Made by a program: the position numbers and the translations under genes. The notes under the pieces were generated by a model. That model saw only the letters and a list, made by a program, of their open reading frames with translations, did no database searches and had not been told where the DNA came from. DNA of 25,582 nucleotides from AWTP1-13 sp035253505 (lineage in GTDB: Bacteria; Pseudomonadota; Alphaproteobacteria; Rhizobiales; Hyphomicrobiaceae): contig DATFCC010000058.1 in assembly GCA_035253505.1 (NCBI GenBank), forward strand, positions 1 through 25,582, read 5' to 3'. Of this stretch, positions 7,926 through 15,321 are shown in pieces (the first letter of the stretch is position 1; each line of letters begins with the position of its first letter).

Positions 7926-8225
7926 ATGTCCGTTGACGGCACCTGGAAACTGTCGATGCAGACACCGATCGGCGAGCGCAGATCGACACTGGCGCTCAAG
8001 AGCGCCGGTGGCAACCTCACCGGCAAGGTGACCGCCGAGGAAGGCCAGTCCACCGACCTTTACGACGGCCGCTCGGCGGGCAATGACGCGAGCTTCAAGG
8101 TGGACATCACCAATCCCATGCCCCTGACTCTCGAGTTCAAGGCATCGGTTGCGGGCGACAAGATCTCCGGCACCGTCACCGCCAGCGGCGTGGGCAGCTG
8201 GCCCTTCTCGGGTGCCAGAGGCTGA
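7926..8225 (+). CDS. Small beta-rich hypothetical protein
   Basis: A 99-residue protein with GGGAGAGACAG just ahead of its ATG. The residues alternate in a beta-strand pattern (GTWKLSMQTPIGE, then LALKSAGGNLTGKVT, then LTLEFKASVAGDKISGTVTASG), suggesting a small antiparallel barrel reminiscent of lipocalin or fatty-acid-binding folds. There is no signal peptide or membrane helix, so it is probably cytosolic. I recognise short proteins of this style (GTW opening, TP.G motif, G.LTG.V strand) as widespread conserved hypotheticals, but no function is established. It stands alone between the acyltransferase gene and a convergent hydratase gene that ends 21 nt away. Confidence 0.75.
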   Translation: MSVDGTWKLSMQTPIGERRSTLALKSAGGNLTGKVTAEEGQSTDLYDGRSAGNDASFKVDITNPMPLTLEFKASVAGDKISGTVTASGVGSWPFSGARG

Positions 8226-8246
8226 ACCGTCGAGGCCTCGCCGGCC

Positions 8247-8987
8247 TCAGGCCGCCGCCAGATCGAGTGACACGCGGCCCAGTCCGTCGATGCTGCCCTC
8301 GAGGGCGTGGTGTCCGGTCAGCCAGTTCATGCCGATGAGACTGCCGGTGATGACGATCTGGCCGGCCGTCAGCATCTTGCCGCGCGCAGCGAGCGCCGGC
8401 GGCAGCATCAGCAGGGCGGCCACGGGGTCGACGCTTCTGCCCTCGACATGAACCCTGCCATCGACGAGCAGGCGGCCGGCGCGGTCTGCAAGATGCTCGC
8501 TGCGCCAGTTGAGGATTTGCGACCCGACGACCAGGCCGGCGTTGGAGATGCAGTCCGCAAGCACGACATGGCGCGGGTGCTTGCCGGGATCCGTCAATCG
8601 GCTCTGGCACAGCTCGAACACGACATGCGCGCTCTCGACGGCCGCCAGCACCTGCTGCTCCGTCGCACCGGCAGCCACGTCGCGGCCGATGCGGAAGGCG
8701 ATCTCGAGCTCGATGCCGGCCGGCTCCGGCCCCGCGACGTCCCACGCGCCGCCGTCCTTGACTTCGTCCGCCCCCAGGATCGGCGCGAAGATGACCGGTC
8801 CCTGCGGCACCGCCATCACCTTCCAGCCGATGATCGGCGAGGCCAGGCCCGCCACCACTTTCTCCTGGATGGCGAAACCCTCCTCGAAATCGGCCGGCAG
8901 CTCCGGCCCGTCGAGGGCAATGCGCGTGCCTTGTCGTCGCGCCGCCAGCAGGCGCTCGGCGATAGCGGAGAGGCGATCGTCGGGCAT
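8247..8987 (-). CDS. 2-keto-4-pentenoate hydratase / fumarylacetoacetate hydrolase family protein
   Basis: A 246-residue protein of the MhpD-like branch, which handles 2-hydroxypentadienoate hydration or 4-oxalocrotonate decarboxylation in meta-cleavage pathways for aromatic compounds. The metal-binding acidic cluster GIELEIAFRIGRDV lies at about residues 91-104, and the DCISNAGLVVGS segment near 144 matches the family. The C-terminal ITGSLIGMNWL corresponds to the usual TG.(L/H).(G/A) active-site loop. A ribosome site GGAGGGAGAG precedes ATG at 8987. It lies 112 nt downstream of the ArsR-type gene on the same strand. No ring-cleavage dioxygenase is present in the window, so the substrate is open. 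Confidence 0.88.
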   Translation of the reverse strand: MPDDRLSAIAERLLAARRQGTRIALDGPELPADFEEGFAIQEKVVAGLASPIIGWKVMAVPQGPVIFAPILGADEVKDGGAWDVAGPEPAGIELEIAFRIGRDVAAGATEQQVLAAVESAHVVFELCQSRLTDPGKHPRHVVLADCISNAGLVVGSQILNWRSEHLADRAGRLLVDGRVHVEGRSVDPVAALLMLPPALAARGKMLTAGQIVITGSLIGMNWLTGHHALEGSIDGLGRVSLDLAAA

Positions 8988-9099
8988 GGTATCTCTCCCT
9001 CCGGGATTCGACCTTGTTGCAGACTACATACGCCCGGCCGTCGAGGTCGGCCAGTTGTCTGCCGCGCGGAAGGAGCAGACGGCACGTAGGCCGGCAGTT

Positions 9100-9780
9100 T
9101 CACACCGCGAGCCACGCGAGAATTTTTGCCTCCCCGTCGCGCGAGAAGCGCACCACGCGCGAGCCGCGCGAGCGCGCTGCCCATTTCTCCACCAGCATGC
9201 GCTGGAACAGGGATGCGCCGAGAGCGCCGCGCAGATGGGAGCGCCGTTCGCTCCAGTCGAGGCACGTGGCACACAAGGGCCTGCGTCCGCCTCCAATCGC
9301 GTTCAGCTCGATGCCGCGTTGCGCGAAGAAGCGGCGCCCCCGTTCCGTCGCGTGGACCGTCTCGCCCTTCTGGGCGAGCAAGCCGCGCTTCACGAGGCTG
9401 TCGAAAATTTGCACCGCCAGAGCTCCGGCCAGATGATCGTAGCAGGAGCGCGCACGCTTGAGGTCCGGATCGCGTGGGCCCAGGCGCGCACGAATGTGGC
9501 CGGCGCGCGCCGCCAGAGGCAGCAGGCCCTCGAGCGCGGTGACGACATCGGCATTCGCCAGCCGGAAGTAGCGGTGGCGCCCCTGCCGCTCGACGGCCAC
9601 GAGGCGCGCGTGCTCGAGCCGGCTCAGGTAGCTGCTGACAGCCGGCAACCCGAGCCCCGCCTCGCCGGCCAGCTCCGTGACGGTCAGCGCCGGGCCGGGC
9701 ATGAGTGCCATCAGCATGTTGGCGCAAGCCGGATTGCCGATGAGCGCGGCGATGCGTGATATGTCGGGGCCTTCCTTCAC
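9100..9780 (-). CDS. ArsR family winged-helix transcriptional regulator with C-terminal Cys motif
   Basis: A regulator of about 226 residues. The N-terminal ArsR-type winged helix covers roughly residues 5-85 (IAALIGNPACANMLMALM, then LTVTELAGEAGLGLPAVSSYLSRLE, then GRHRYFRL). The longer C-terminal half carries CATCLDWSERR, a Cys-x-x-Cys motif that might bind metal or sense redox state. This long form differs from the classical metal sensors of about 110 residues. Two starts are possible: GTG at 9780 (preferred, giving M-K-E-G-P-D-I) and TTG at 9789, which falls inside the inverted repeat. No good ribosome site precedes either, so the mRNA may be leaderless. It diverges from an MFS transporter gene, its probable target. 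Confidence 0.88.
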   Translation of the reverse strand: MKEGPDISRIAALIGNPACANMLMALMPGPALTVTELAGEAGLGLPAVSSYLSRLEHARLVAVERQGRHRYFRLANADVVTALEGLLPLAARAGHIRARLGPRDPDLKRARSCYDHLAGALAVQIFDSLVKRGLLAQKGETVHATERGRRFFAQRGIELNAIGGGRRPLCATCLDWSERRSHLRGALGASLFQRMLVEKWAARSRGSRVVRFSRDGEAKILAWLAV

Positions 9781-9800
9781 AGTTTGCAAATTAGCAAACT
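9781..9800. promoter_or_regulatory. Probable ArsR operator
   Basis: AGTTTGC (9781-9787) and GCAAACT (9794-9800) are perfect 7-bp inverted half-sites around a 6-nt AT core. The site touches the start codon of the ArsR-type gene and lies 69 nt before the divergent MFS gene. A repressor dimer here would block its own transcript and probably the transporter's. ArsR regulators usually bind such imperfect 12-2-12 or shorter palindromes. Confidence 0.7.
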
Positions 9801-9869
9801 ATAGATGAGGGTCAAGCTGCTAGCCTGTGTTCGTCGCGCCTGCCCTGAAACAGGAGTTGCGGTTCTGAG

Positions 9870-11153
9870 ATGCGGGACACGAACGGGAACGGCGGGGTCG
9901 AGAAGCGTGAAGCAGCGGCGGCGAGCGAAGCCTCCATCCGCTATCGCGGCTGGCGCGTGGTGGGCGTCTGCTTCGTGATGGCTACCTTGATCTGGGGCTT
10001 CGGCTTCTATGGCCACGGCTTCTACCTGGCGGAGCTGCATCGCCGCCATGGCTGGCCGGCGTCACTGATCGGCAGCGCCACCACACTCTACTACATCCTG
10101 AGCGCGGTGCTGGTGGTCTTCATCAGCGATGCCATGCGCATCCTGAGCGTGCGCGCGTGCGTGATCGCGGGCACCCTGGCGCTCGCCGGCGCAGTGGCGG
10201 CCCTGCCCTTCATCGACCATCCCTGGCAGCTCGTTGCAGCCTACATGGTGATGTCGCTCGCATGGGCCACGATGAGCCTGGGCGCCATCAACATCATCCT
10301 CGGCCTCTGGTTCGAGCAGAAGCGGGGGCTTGCCATCAGCCTGGCTCTGAATGGCGCGAGCTTCGGAGGCATCGTCATCGTCCCAGCCCTGGTCTTCCTC
10401 GCCGGCGCTACCAGTTTCACGACGGCTGCGCTGACCGGAGCGGTTCTGATCCTCGTGCTGATGCTCCCGCTGGCGACCAGCGTGCTGGGGGCGGCCATCC
10501 CCCGCAACGAAACGCCGCAAGGGAGCCATTCGCCGCGCGAGGCCGCCGCACCCGACCGCGCCTGGACGCGCGCCTCGGCCCTGCGCACCCTGGCCTTCTG
10601 GAACGTGTGCGGCACGTTTGCGCTGGCCATCACCTCCCAGGCGGGTTTCCTGGTGCACCAGATCGCATTCCTGGAACCGGCGATCGGCCGCTACACGGCA
10701 GGTGTGGCCGTCGCTGTGACAAGCAGCATGGCCATTGTCGGACGGCTCTTGCTCGGCGCCCTGTCGGGATGGATCAACCAGCGCATAGCCAGCGCCGTCT
10801 CGCTCGCGAGCCAGGCCGCAGCGCTGGCCGTGATGACGCAGACCAATGATCCCGTAACGCTGCTCGTTGCATGCGCCGTCTACGGGTTCTCGGTGGGCAA
10901 TGTCATCACCTTTCCCTCCCTGATCGTGCAAAGCGAGTTCCCGGCAGGGTCTTTCGCCATGCTCATCGGGCTGTCGACGGGCATCGGGCAATTCACGTAC
11001 GCCTTCGGCCCCGGGCTGCTGGGCATCGTCCGCGACGCGACCGGCGGCTACGGCGCCGCACTGGGGCTGTGCGTCGCCCTCAATCTTGCTGCTGCATCCA
11101 TCATCCTGCGCAGGCCACGAGGCGCCAGCGGGCTTGCACAGAGAGGCGAATGA
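9870..11153 (+). CDS. MFS transporter (first of three)
   Basis: A 427-residue inner-membrane protein with about 12 hydrophobic helices and a central cytosolic loop near residues 205-235 (ETPQGSHSPREAAAPDR), the usual major facilitator layout. The N-terminal 28 residues are polar. The start YRGWRVVGVCFVMATLIWGFGFYGHGFYLAEL and the helix-4/5 segment GLWFEQKRGLAISLALNGASFGG resemble the monocarboxylate/oxalate-formate branch, so an organic acid substrate is plausible but not shown. AGGAG lies 13 nt upstream of ATG. It diverges from the ArsR-type regulator, whose probable operator is 69 nt away. Its stop overlaps a possible ATG of the next transporter at 11150, so the genes are likely one transcript. 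Confidence 0.9.
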   Translation: MRDTNGNGGVEKREAAAASEASIRYRGWRVVGVCFVMATLIWGFGFYGHGFYLAELHRRHGWPASLIGSATTLYYILSAVLVVFISDAMRILSVRACVIAGTLALAGAVAALPFIDHPWQLVAAYMVMSLAWATMSLGAINIILGLWFEQKRGLAISLALNGASFGGIVIVPALVFLAGATSFTTAALTGAVLILVLMLPLATSVLGAAIPRNETPQGSHSPREAAAPDRAWTRASALRTLAFWNVCGTFALAITSQAGFLVHQIAFLEPAIGRYTAGVAVAVTSSMAIVGRLLLGALSGWINQRIASAVSLASQAAALAVMTQTNDPVTLLVACAVYGFSVGNVITFPSLIVQSEFPAGSFAMLIGLSTGIGQFTYAFGPGLLGIVRDATGGYGAALGLCVALNLAAASIILRRPRGASGLAQRGE

Positions 11154-11251
11154 TCGCCGGGCGCGCACCGGACCACATGCATGGCTGCTGCCCACTATCG
11201 AGGCAGCACGCTATTGACCCGGGCAGCGGAAGCACGGAATGTCCCGCGCCC

Positions 11252-12523
11252 ATGGTTGCAACTGCACAAACGATCGGCAACGGCAGCGGAAGAGTGGATT
11301 CCGCCTACGCCTGGCTGCGCCTCGCCGCTTCCGTGCTGCTCGGCACGCTCGGCAGCGTGGGCCTTTGGTCTTATGTCGTCGCCTTGCCGTTCGTGCAGAC
11401 CGACTTCGCCATCACGCGCGCCGACGCGTCGCTCGCCTATACCCTCAACATGATCGGTTTCGGCGTGGGTGCCGTCATCATCGGCAGCCTCGTCGACCGG
11501 TTCGGCATCGTGCCCCCGCTGACGGTGTCGGTGCTCGCACTCGCCTTCGGCTTCGTCGCATCGGGCGTGGCGTCGGATTTCACGGTGTTTGCCATCGCCA
11601 ACCTGGTGATCGGCATCGGCAGCTCCGGTGCCTTTGCCCCACTGATGGCCGACATCTCGCACTGGTTCACCCGCCGCCGCGGGATCGCGGTGGCCGTCTG
11701 TTCCTCGGGCAACTACATCGGCGGCGCGGCCTGGCCGCCCGTCGTGCGCTATTTCATCGAGACCGACGGCTGGCGGCAGAGCCAGGTCGCCATCGGCGCC
11801 ATCTGCCTCTTCACCATGCTGCCGCTGCTGCTGTTGCTGCGGCGGCGCCTGGACACCCATGACGAGGAGGACGCCGGCAGCTCGGCTGCGGGTGCGCAGG
11901 CATCGCTCGGCCTCAACCGGTATGTCCTGTTTGCGCTGCTCTCCATTGCCGGCGTCGGCTGCTGCGTTGCCATGTCGATGCCGCAGGTGCACATCGTCGC
12001 CTACTGCAGCGATCTCGGCTACGGCGTTGCGCGCGGTGCCGAGATGCTATCCCTCATGCTCGGGTTCGGTGTGATCAGCCGCATCGGTTCGGGGCTGGTC
12101 GCCGACCGCATCGGCAGCCTCACCACCTTGCTGATCGGCTCGGTCATGCAGGCGTCGGCCCTGTTCCTCTACCTCTGGTTCGACGGGTTGACGCCCCTCT
12201 ACGTCATCTCGGCGCTGTTCGGCCTGTTCCAGGGCGGCATCGTTCCGATGTACGCGCTCATCGTGCGCGACTACTTCCCGCCTCGCCAAGCTGGGACGCT
12301 GGTGGGGCTTGTCGTGACGGCGACCATCGCCGGCATGGCCATCGGCGGCTGGATGTCGGGCGCCATCTTCGATCTCACGGGGTCCTATTGGCAGGCTTTC
12401 GCCAACGGCTTCCTCTGGAACCTGCTCAACATCGTCATCGTGCTCTACCTGCTGCGCCGGGCGCGCGCGCACCGGGCGGAGATCGAATCCGGCGGTGCTT
12501 CCGCTCACGCGGCGGTAGCCTAA
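11252..12523 (+). CDS. MFS transporter (second of three)
   Basis: A 423-residue inner-membrane transporter with about 12 helices and a charged central loop (RRRLDTHDEEDAGSS). The helix 2-3 loop carries the MFS motif GSLVDRFGIVPP. DISHWFTRRRGIAVAVCSSGNYIGGA is typical of the monocarboxylate-porter/oxalate-formate branch. The ATG at 11252 is preferred because it puts a short polar tail before helix 1. An in-frame ATG at 11150 overlaps the previous stop by ATGA and has GAGAGG 3 nt before it, so a 34-residue longer form is possible. That extension (IAGRAPDHMHGCCPLSRQH...) has no helix and non-coding character. The substrate is unknown. Confidence 0.88.
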   Translation: MVATAQTIGNGSGRVDSAYAWLRLAASVLLGTLGSVGLWSYVVALPFVQTDFAITRADASLAYTLNMIGFGVGAVIIGSLVDRFGIVPPLTVSVLALAFGFVASGVASDFTVFAIANLVIGIGSSGAFAPLMADISHWFTRRRGIAVAVCSSGNYIGGAAWPPVVRYFIETDGWRQSQVAIGAICLFTMLPLLLLLRRRLDTHDEEDAGSSAAGAQASLGLNRYVLFALLSIAGVGCCVAMSMPQVHIVAYCSDLGYGVARGAEMLSLMLGFGVISRIGSGLVADRIGSLTTLLIGSVMQASALFLYLWFDGLTPLYVISALFGLFQGGIVPMYALIVRDYFPPRQAGTLVGLVVTATIAGMAIGGWMSGAIFDLTGSYWQAFANGFLWNLLNIVIVLYLLRRARAHRAEIESGGASAHAAVA

Positions 12524-12639
12524 TGCCGCCGTCCGGCCGGGTGCCTTTCGCGCAACATCTTCTGAAGATCGGGCGCACGACAGGCCCCGCGGCCCTGCCG
12601 TAGGTTGTGCGACGAGGCCAGGTGCGCGATCGAGCAACG

Positions 12640-13875
12640 ATGCCTGTCAACCTGTTACCGGCGATCGCACCGATCCTCGCCATTCTCTACGGCCTGGGCT
12701 TCGCCAACCTGTTCCTGCGCTCGAACTTCGGCGTCCTCGCACCGGAGCTGTCACGCGAGCTCGCCCTCGAGCCGCGCAACCTGTCCGTGGTGGCGAGCGT
12801 GTACTTCTTCGCCTACGCCGCCATGCAGGTGCCGACCGGCATGCTGCTCGACCGGTACGGGCCGCGCCGGACCATTGCCGGCTTGCTGCTCTTTACCGCC
12901 ATCGGCACCGCCCTGTTTGCCGCCGGCTCCTCCACCCCCACCCTGTTGATCGCCCGGCTGCTGATGGGCATGGGTTGCGCGGGCATTTTCACCGGCGCGT
13001 TCTACGTGCTGAGCAACTGGCTGACCCCGAGCCAGGTAGTGGTCCACGCCGGAGCCCTCAACAGCTTCGCGGCGGTCGGCAACCTGTGCGCAACGACACC
13101 CTTCGCCATTCTCATCGCCTGGATCGGCTGGCGCGACAGCTATTGGCTGTTCACGGCGTCTGTCGGTGTTCTGCTGCTGGCGGTGGCGCTCTTCCTGCGC
13201 GAGAGCCCGCCCGGCAAGCCGGCCCCCGAGCCTCGCCGCGAGGGACTGGCGAGGGCCTTTGCGGGCGTCATCGAGGCCTTGAAGCAGCACGGAGTTCGCC
13301 GGTTGCTGGTGGTGGGGCTGCCCATGTCGAGCGCGGGCGCCATCTCCGGAGTATGGGGCGCGCCTTATCTCAAGGACGTGCATGCCCTGGACGACATCGG
13401 CCGCGGCAACGTGCTGCTGGCCATGGCCATGTGCGCCACAGCCGGGCATTTCCTGTATGGGCAGCTCGCACGGCGACTCAACACCATCAAGGGCATGATC
13501 ACGGCGGGCAGTTTCGCCATTGTTGGCGCTGCCGCGATGCTGGCGGTGCTGGAGCGGCCACCGCTGCTGCTGGTCACCGCCCTGTTCTGCCTTCTCGGCC
13601 TTTGTGGTGCCTACCCCACGCTCTCCCACGCCCATGCCCGGGGGCTCGTACCCGCCCACCTCATCGGTCGCGGCATCTCGCTCATCAACATGGGCATCAT
13701 GCTGGCTGCAGCGGTCATGCAGCTCACCTTCGGCTGGATCGTGGGCGCATTCGTCTATACCGCGGGCGCCGCCCCCGAGCATGCCTACCGGGCGGCCTTC
13801 GCCGTCCAGGCGGCAGTGGCGCTGTTCGCCATCGTGATATATGCGCCGATCCGCGACGTACGTCCTCGTGGATGA
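12640..13875 (+). CDS. MFS transporter (third of three)
   Basis: A 411-residue inner-membrane transporter with about 12 helices. The motif GMLLDRYGPRRTIAG after helix 2 is the standard MFS loop. Helix 1 (LYGLGFANLFLRSNFGVLAPEL) and the helix-4/5 region FTGAFYVLSNWLTPSQVVVHAGALNSFAAVGNL set it apart from the two transporters before it, closer to the hexuronate/anion symporter or general sugar-phosphate branch. ATG 12640 is preferred over GTG 12607, since the extra 11 residues are Arg-rich and unlike a transporter N-terminus. The 116-nt gap to the previous transporter contains no obvious terminator. The substrate is unknown. Confidence 0.87.
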   Translation: MPVNLLPAIAPILAILYGLGFANLFLRSNFGVLAPELSRELALEPRNLSVVASVYFFAYAAMQVPTGMLLDRYGPRRTIAGLLLFTAIGTALFAAGSSTPTLLIARLLMGMGCAGIFTGAFYVLSNWLTPSQVVVHAGALNSFAAVGNLCATTPFAILIAWIGWRDSYWLFTASVGVLLLAVALFLRESPPGKPAPEPRREGLARAFAGVIEALKQHGVRRLLVVGLPMSSAGAISGVWGAPYLKDVHALDDIGRGNVLLAMAMCATAGHFLYGQLARRLNTIKGMITAGSFAIVGAAAMLAVLERPPLLLVTALFCLLGLCGAYPTLSHAHARGLVPAHLIGRGISLINMGIMLAAAVMQLTFGWIVGAFVYTAGAAPEHAYRAAFAVQAAVALFAIVIYAPIRDVRPRG

Positions 13876-13956
13876 CGGGGTGCGGGTTGCTCGCGGTGGC
13901 TTGTCCAGCCGGCCTGGGCACGACAATCTCCGCCGTCGACCCGATTCGAGGCCAGC

Positions 13957-14535
13957 ATGCCCCAGCGCCGCCCTCGCATCTACCTGGCCGGACCCGAGGT
14001 GTTTCTTCCCGAAGCGCGCGACGTCGGCGCCGAGAAGTGCAGGCTCGCGGCAGCGGCCGGCCTGGAGGGGGCCTTTCCGCTCGACGTGCAATTGGACCTC
14101 GCCCGCCTACCGCCCGCTGAGCAGGCGCGACGCATCTCGGAGGCCAACGAGGGGCTCATGCGCACCTGCGACGGCATCGTCGCCAACCTCACGCCGTTTC
14201 GCGGGGTGTCGATGGATTGCGGCACGGCATTCGAGGTCGGCTTCATGCGAGCGCTGGGGCGGCCGATGGCCGGCTACACCAACGTGGCGGCCGACTACGC
14301 GGAACGCGCGCGCGCCTACCGGGCACGGGGACCCGCGCCGATGGACGGCGACCGGCCTGACCTCGAGATCGAGGAGTTCGGCCTCGCCGAGAACCTGATG
14401 ATCGAGGTGGCAATCTTGTCCAGCGGCGGTCGCGTCGTGCGCCGGCAGGTGCCGCCGGGCACGGAATCGACCGATCTCGGCGCTTTCTCGGAGTGCCTCG
14501 CCGACATCGCGCGCCTCCTGGCGGGGCGCACCTAG
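13957..14535 (+). CDS. Nucleoside 2-deoxyribosyltransferase family protein
   Basis: A 192-residue cytosolic protein with the fold that exchanges bases on 2'-deoxyribose or hydrolyses deoxynucleoside monophosphates. Motifs are RIYLAGPEVFLPEA at 7-20, CDGIVANLTPFRGVSMD at 71-87, and DCGTAFEVGFMRALGRPM with D87 and E93, the latter placed like the catalytic Glu of the family. The length fits the family, whose members run about 140-200. GAGG lies a few bases before ATG. It may serve nucleotide salvage or clean-up. Whether it is a transferase or a DNPH1-like hydrolase cannot be told. The next gene, for a small membrane protein, starts 75 nt later on the same strand. Confidence 0.87.
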   Translation: MPQRRPRIYLAGPEVFLPEARDVGAEKCRLAAAAGLEGAFPLDVQLDLARLPPAEQARRISEANEGLMRTCDGIVANLTPFRGVSMDCGTAFEVGFMRALGRPMAGYTNVAADYAERARAYRARGPAPMDGDRPDLEIEEFGLAENLMIEVAILSSGGRVVRRQVPPGTESTDLGAFSECLADIARLLAGRT

Positions 14536-14551
14536 AGATTCCGTCGGCGCA

Positions 14552-14578
14552 GTTGCGGGCCGCGGCGTCGGCCGCAAC
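14552..14578. repeat. Short GC-rich inverted repeat between two plus-strand genes
   Basis: GTTGCGG (14552-14558) pairs with CCGCAAC (14572-14578), and inner GCC/GGC bases extend the stem with one bulge. No T-run follows. It may be an mRNA hairpin or chance in GC-rich DNA. Confidence 0.3.
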
Positions 14579-14610
14579 GGGCGCCGCGCAGCACGGAGCG
14601 GAGACGGCCC

Positions 14611-14982
14611 ATGGCAGACGACATTCAGCGCCAGGAACTCCTCGACTACGAGTCCATGCGTCAGCCGCTGGCTTCCATGCAGCGCTATGCCTGGCGCCTG
14701 GTGGTGAGCTTCGCGCTGGCCATGACGCTCATCGCCGTCTCCCTGTTCGCAGGCATGTTCGGCTACGCACACTTCGAGGGCATGAGCTGGCTCGATGCCT
14801 TTCTGAATGCCTCCATGATCCTGTCCGGCATGGGGCCGGCCGACCAGCTCAAGACCAGTGGGGGCAAGCTGTTCGCTGGCTTCTACGCACTCTACTCGGG
14901 CCTGGTGATCGTGCTCGCCAGTGGCATCATGCTGGCGCCGGTGGTGCATCGCATCCTGCATCGCTTCCACGTCGACGAGTGA
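14611..14982 (+). CDS. Two-helix membrane protein, possible channel-like
   Basis: A 123-residue protein with two clear hydrophobic segments (about 30-50, LVVSFALAMTLIAVSLFAGMF, and 92-112, FAGFYALYSGLVIVLASGIML). Between them sits an amphipathic stretch, MSWLDAFLNASMILSGMGPADQLKT. That helix-loop-helix layout resembles the pore module of two-helix potassium channels, but the selectivity signature TVGYGD is absent and the loop reads SMILSGMGP instead. It is therefore either a distant ion-channel relative or an unrelated conserved membrane protein. GGAG lies upstream of ATG. It follows the deoxyribosyltransferase gene and may share its transcript. The function is not recognised. Confidence 0.8.
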   Translation: MADDIQRQELLDYESMRQPLASMQRYAWRLVVSFALAMTLIAVSLFAGMFGYAHFEGMSWLDAFLNASMILSGMGPADQLKTSGGKLFAGFYALYSGLVIVLASGIMLAPVVHRILHRFHVDE

Positions 14983-15048
14983 CGGCAGGCGGATCGCCCG
15001 CGCACGCATCGGCAGGTGAGATCGTTCGCCGTTTTGGCCAAACCCCGC

Positions 15049-15309
15049 TCAGGCCGCCCGCAGCCACTTGGCCAGGAACCAGGCGGCCGCCGCCGGCACG
15101 CCGAACACGACCAGGAAGACCGGCAGCTCGACCCTGAACGGCACGTTGGCCCAGTAGACGCCGACAAGCATGTTGATGAGCGAGGCGGCAAGCCACGGCC
15201 AGATGAAGACGCGCGCGCCATCGGCGGAACCTCGACCCAGCAGGATCGCAGCCAAGACGAAGATGCCGAGCGCCACCAGGCCGCCGGCCACCATCATCAG
15301 CGTATGCAT
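15049..15309 (-). CDS. Three-helix hypothetical membrane protein
   Basis: An 86-residue, very hydrophobic protein with three probable membrane helices (about 4-25, 33-53, 59-82) joined by short loops, including the Arg/Gly-rich GRGSADGAR. I do not recognise a family. The ribosome site GGGAGGG lies just upstream of ATG. It starts 12 nt after the LtrA-family gene stop, so it is almost certainly the last gene of a SIMPL-LtrA-membrane protein operon. It converges on the two-helix membrane protein gene ending at 14982. Confidence 0.75.
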   Translation of the reverse strand: MHTLMMVAGGLVALGIFVLAAILLGRGSADGARVFIWPWLAASLINMLVGVYWANVPFRVELPVFLVVFGVPAAAAWFLAKWLRAA

Positions 15310-15321
15310 GATCGCCCTCCC

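Noticed and set aside
8988..9099. Possible small gene between the hydratase and ArsR-type genes
   Set aside because: No frame there has a ribosome site with a plausible protein. It is a 112-nt same-strand gap.
10871..11251. N-terminal extension of the second MFS transporter overlapping the end of the first
   Set aside because: The extra residues lie within the coding region of the first transporter in another frame, lack helices and have no family match. A start at 11252, or at most 11150, is more credible.
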